Positions 5,892-6,937 of a stretch of 6,937 bases of DNA are shown piece by piece; the first letter of the stretch is position 1, and every line of letters starts with the position of its first letter. A model generated the notes under the pieces. The model saw only the letters and a program-made list of their open reading frames with translations, was not told the origin of the DNA and searched no databases. A program made the translations under genes and the position numbers. The DNA is from Pseudonocardiaceae bacterium (GTDB lineage: Bacteria > Actinomycetota > Actinomycetes > Mycobacteriales > Pseudonocardiaceae). The stretch spans positions 1 through 6,937 of the forward strand of contig JAICSB010000168.1 in assembly GCA_025937115.1 (NCBI GenBank), read 5' to 3'.

Positions 5892-6584
5892 GTGACTACC
5901 ACGGTCGACATCGTTTTGCCGTGCCTGGACGAGGCCGAGGCGCTGCCCGGTGTCCTGGCCGCGATGCCAGCGGGCTACCGGGTCCTCGTCGTCGACAACG
6001 GCAGCACCGATGACACGGTCGCCGTCGCGGCCGCCTGCGGCGCCACCGTGGTGTCCGAACCGCGGCGTGGCTACGGTGCCGCGGTGCACGCCGGGTTGGT
6101 CGCCGCGACCGCCGATCTGGTCGGTGTGCTCGACGCCGACGGATCGCTGCCACCGCAGGCGCTGCCCCAGCTGGTGGCGGAGGCGGCCAACGGCACCGAC
6201 CTCGCCGTCGGCCGGCGGATACCGCAGGCGGGCGCGTGGCCGTGGCACGCCCGGGCCGGCAACATAGTGCTGGCCGCGGTGCTGCGGCAGCAGGGGCTGC
6301 CGGTGCATGACATCGCACCGATCCGGGTCGGCCGGCGCCAAGCGCTGCTCGATCTGGGCGTCACGGATCGCGCTTGCGGTTACCCACTGGAGTTGCTGCT
6401 GCGGGCGGGTGCCGCGGGCTGGCGGGTGCGCGAGTTCGACGTCGAGTACCGGCCGCGCACCGGCGGGCGGTCCAAGGTGTCCGGGTCGGTCCGGGGCACG
6501 GTGCGTGCCGCCCGCGATATGGCTGCGGCGATGCGGCGGGTCAGCCGAGTCGACGTTCCGGGTAGCCCAACTCGACTGCACTGA
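5892..6584 (+). CDS. Family-2 (GT-A) glycosyltransferase
   Basis: This 230-aa cytoplasmic protein is a single GT-A domain of the dolichol/polyprenyl-phosphate-mannose-synthase-like group and transfers a sugar from a nucleotide donor. It begins directly with beta-1 and nucleotide-binding motifs: VDIVLPCLDEAEALP (5-19) and VVDNGSTDDT (33-42). GYGAAVHAGL (60-69) follows, then the metal-binding DxD as LDADGS (Asp81, Asp83), GRR (107-109), and the acceptor-side segment YPLELLLRAGAAGWRV with RTGGRSKVSG. No transmembrane helix is present, so any lipid acceptor would be met at the membrane surface. The start is GTG 5892: there is no ribosome binding site, but the fold leaves no room for a later start. 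The last 44 bp overlap the convergent aldo/keto reductase gene. Donor and acceptor cannot be told. Confidence 0.9.
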   Translation: MTTTVDIVLPCLDEAEALPGVLAAMPAGYRVLVVDNGSTDDTVAVAAACGATVVSEPRRGYGAAVHAGLVAATADLVGVLDADGSLPPQALPQLVAEAANGTDLAVGRRIPQAGAWPWHARAGNIVLAAVLRQQGLPVHDIAPIRVGRRQALLDLGVTDRACGYPLELLLRAGAAGWRVREFDVEYRPRTGGRSKVSGSVRGTVRAARDMAAAMRRVSRVDVPGSPTRLH

Positions 6585-6937
6585 CGTCATCCAGCGCGGC
6601 CCGGATCGCGGGCGCCAGCTCCACCTCCTCGGCGGCCAGCGAGCCGGCCAGCTGGGTGGCGTTTCGGGCGCCGACGACCGGGGCGACCACGCCCGGCCGG
6701 TCGCGCACCCAGGCCACGGCGACTTCCAGCGGGGACACCCCCAGCCCGTCGGCGGCGGTGGCCACGGCTTGGACGATCCGAGTCGCCCGGTCGGTCCGGT
6801 GGTGCTCGACGTAGCGCGCGTAGTGCGGCGACGCGGCCCGCGAGCCGGCCGGAGTGCTGTTGCGGTACTTGCCGGTGAGCACGCCGCGGGCCAGCGGTGC
6901 CCAGGGCAGCAGCCCCACCCCGTGGTGCGCCGCCGCG
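6541..6937 (-). CDS. Aldo/keto reductase, C-terminal part (5' end outside the window)
   Basis: About 131 residues of the C-terminal half of an NADP(H)-dependent (alpha/beta)8-barrel oxidoreductase are visible; the frame runs open off the right edge. The visible part opens with HHGVGLLPWAPLARGVLTGKY, matching the conserved strand-7 region of bacterial aldo/keto reductases that helps bind the cofactor. It continues with a helix ending in AVAWVRDRPGVVAPVVGAR, the usual cofactor 2'-phosphate-contact region (vGar, with Asn-Ala-Thr-Gln-Leu after it), and the terminal helix with LDDVSAVELGYPERRLG. The catalytic Asp-Tyr-Lys-His residues lie in the missing N-terminal half. The GTG at 6918 is internal, not a start. 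The gene converges on the glycosyltransferase gene and overlaps it by 44 bp. Confidence 0.92.
   Translation of the reverse strand, partial: AAAHHGVGLLPWAPLARGVLTGKYRNSTPAGSRAASPHYARYVEHHRTDRATRIVQAVATAADGLGVSPLEVAVAWVRDRPGVVAPVVGARNATQLAGSLAAEEVELAPAIRAALDDVSAVELGYPERRLG

Noticed and set aside
5883..6590. 235-codon minus-strand frame opposite the glycosyltransferase gene
   Set aside because: Arg/His/Gly-rich shadow; the plus strand has all the GT-A motifs.

Overview
The window is high-GC DNA with GC-rich third codon positions, leaderless or weakly led starts, a CCA-less tRNA gene and a DUF5703 gene. It looks like an actinobacterial chromosome, most likely Pseudonocardiales or a relative; the order is inferred from gene content, not from a marker gene. 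It divides into two parts at about position 2389-2430.

Left part (1 to about 2426): the end of an integrated genetic element. It carries a large serine recombinase (750-2426) whose last twelve codons and stop codon lie inside a tRNA-Leu(GAG) gene on the opposite strand. This is the arrangement expected when an element has integrated into the 3' end of a tRNA gene. Upstream of the recombinase is a small gene that appears broken by a single extra base near 627-628. Before that is a poorly understood open frame (2-535) and a cluster of strong GC-rich inverted repeats (76-204). The rest of the element lies beyond the left edge.

Right part (2389-6937): ordinary chromosome. After the tRNA comes an M20-family metallohydrolase (2608-3933) with a good intrinsic terminator. 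A cold-shock protein gene follows (4121-4330), whose leader can form alternative hairpins. A convergent minus-strand pair, coupled by a TAATG overlap, encodes a YncE-like beta-propeller lipoprotein and a DUF5703 protein. A 200-bp divergent intergenic region separates this pair from a family-2 glycosyltransferase (5892-6584). The glycosyltransferase overlaps tail-to-tail by 44 bp with an aldo/keto reductase gene that runs off the right edge.

The chromosomal genes do not form one obvious pathway. The only clear operon is lipoprotein plus DUF5703. The most informative part of the window is the recombinase/tRNA junction and the upstream element DNA. I see no CRISPR array, insertion sequence or defence system, and nothing that clearly qualifies as a new system.
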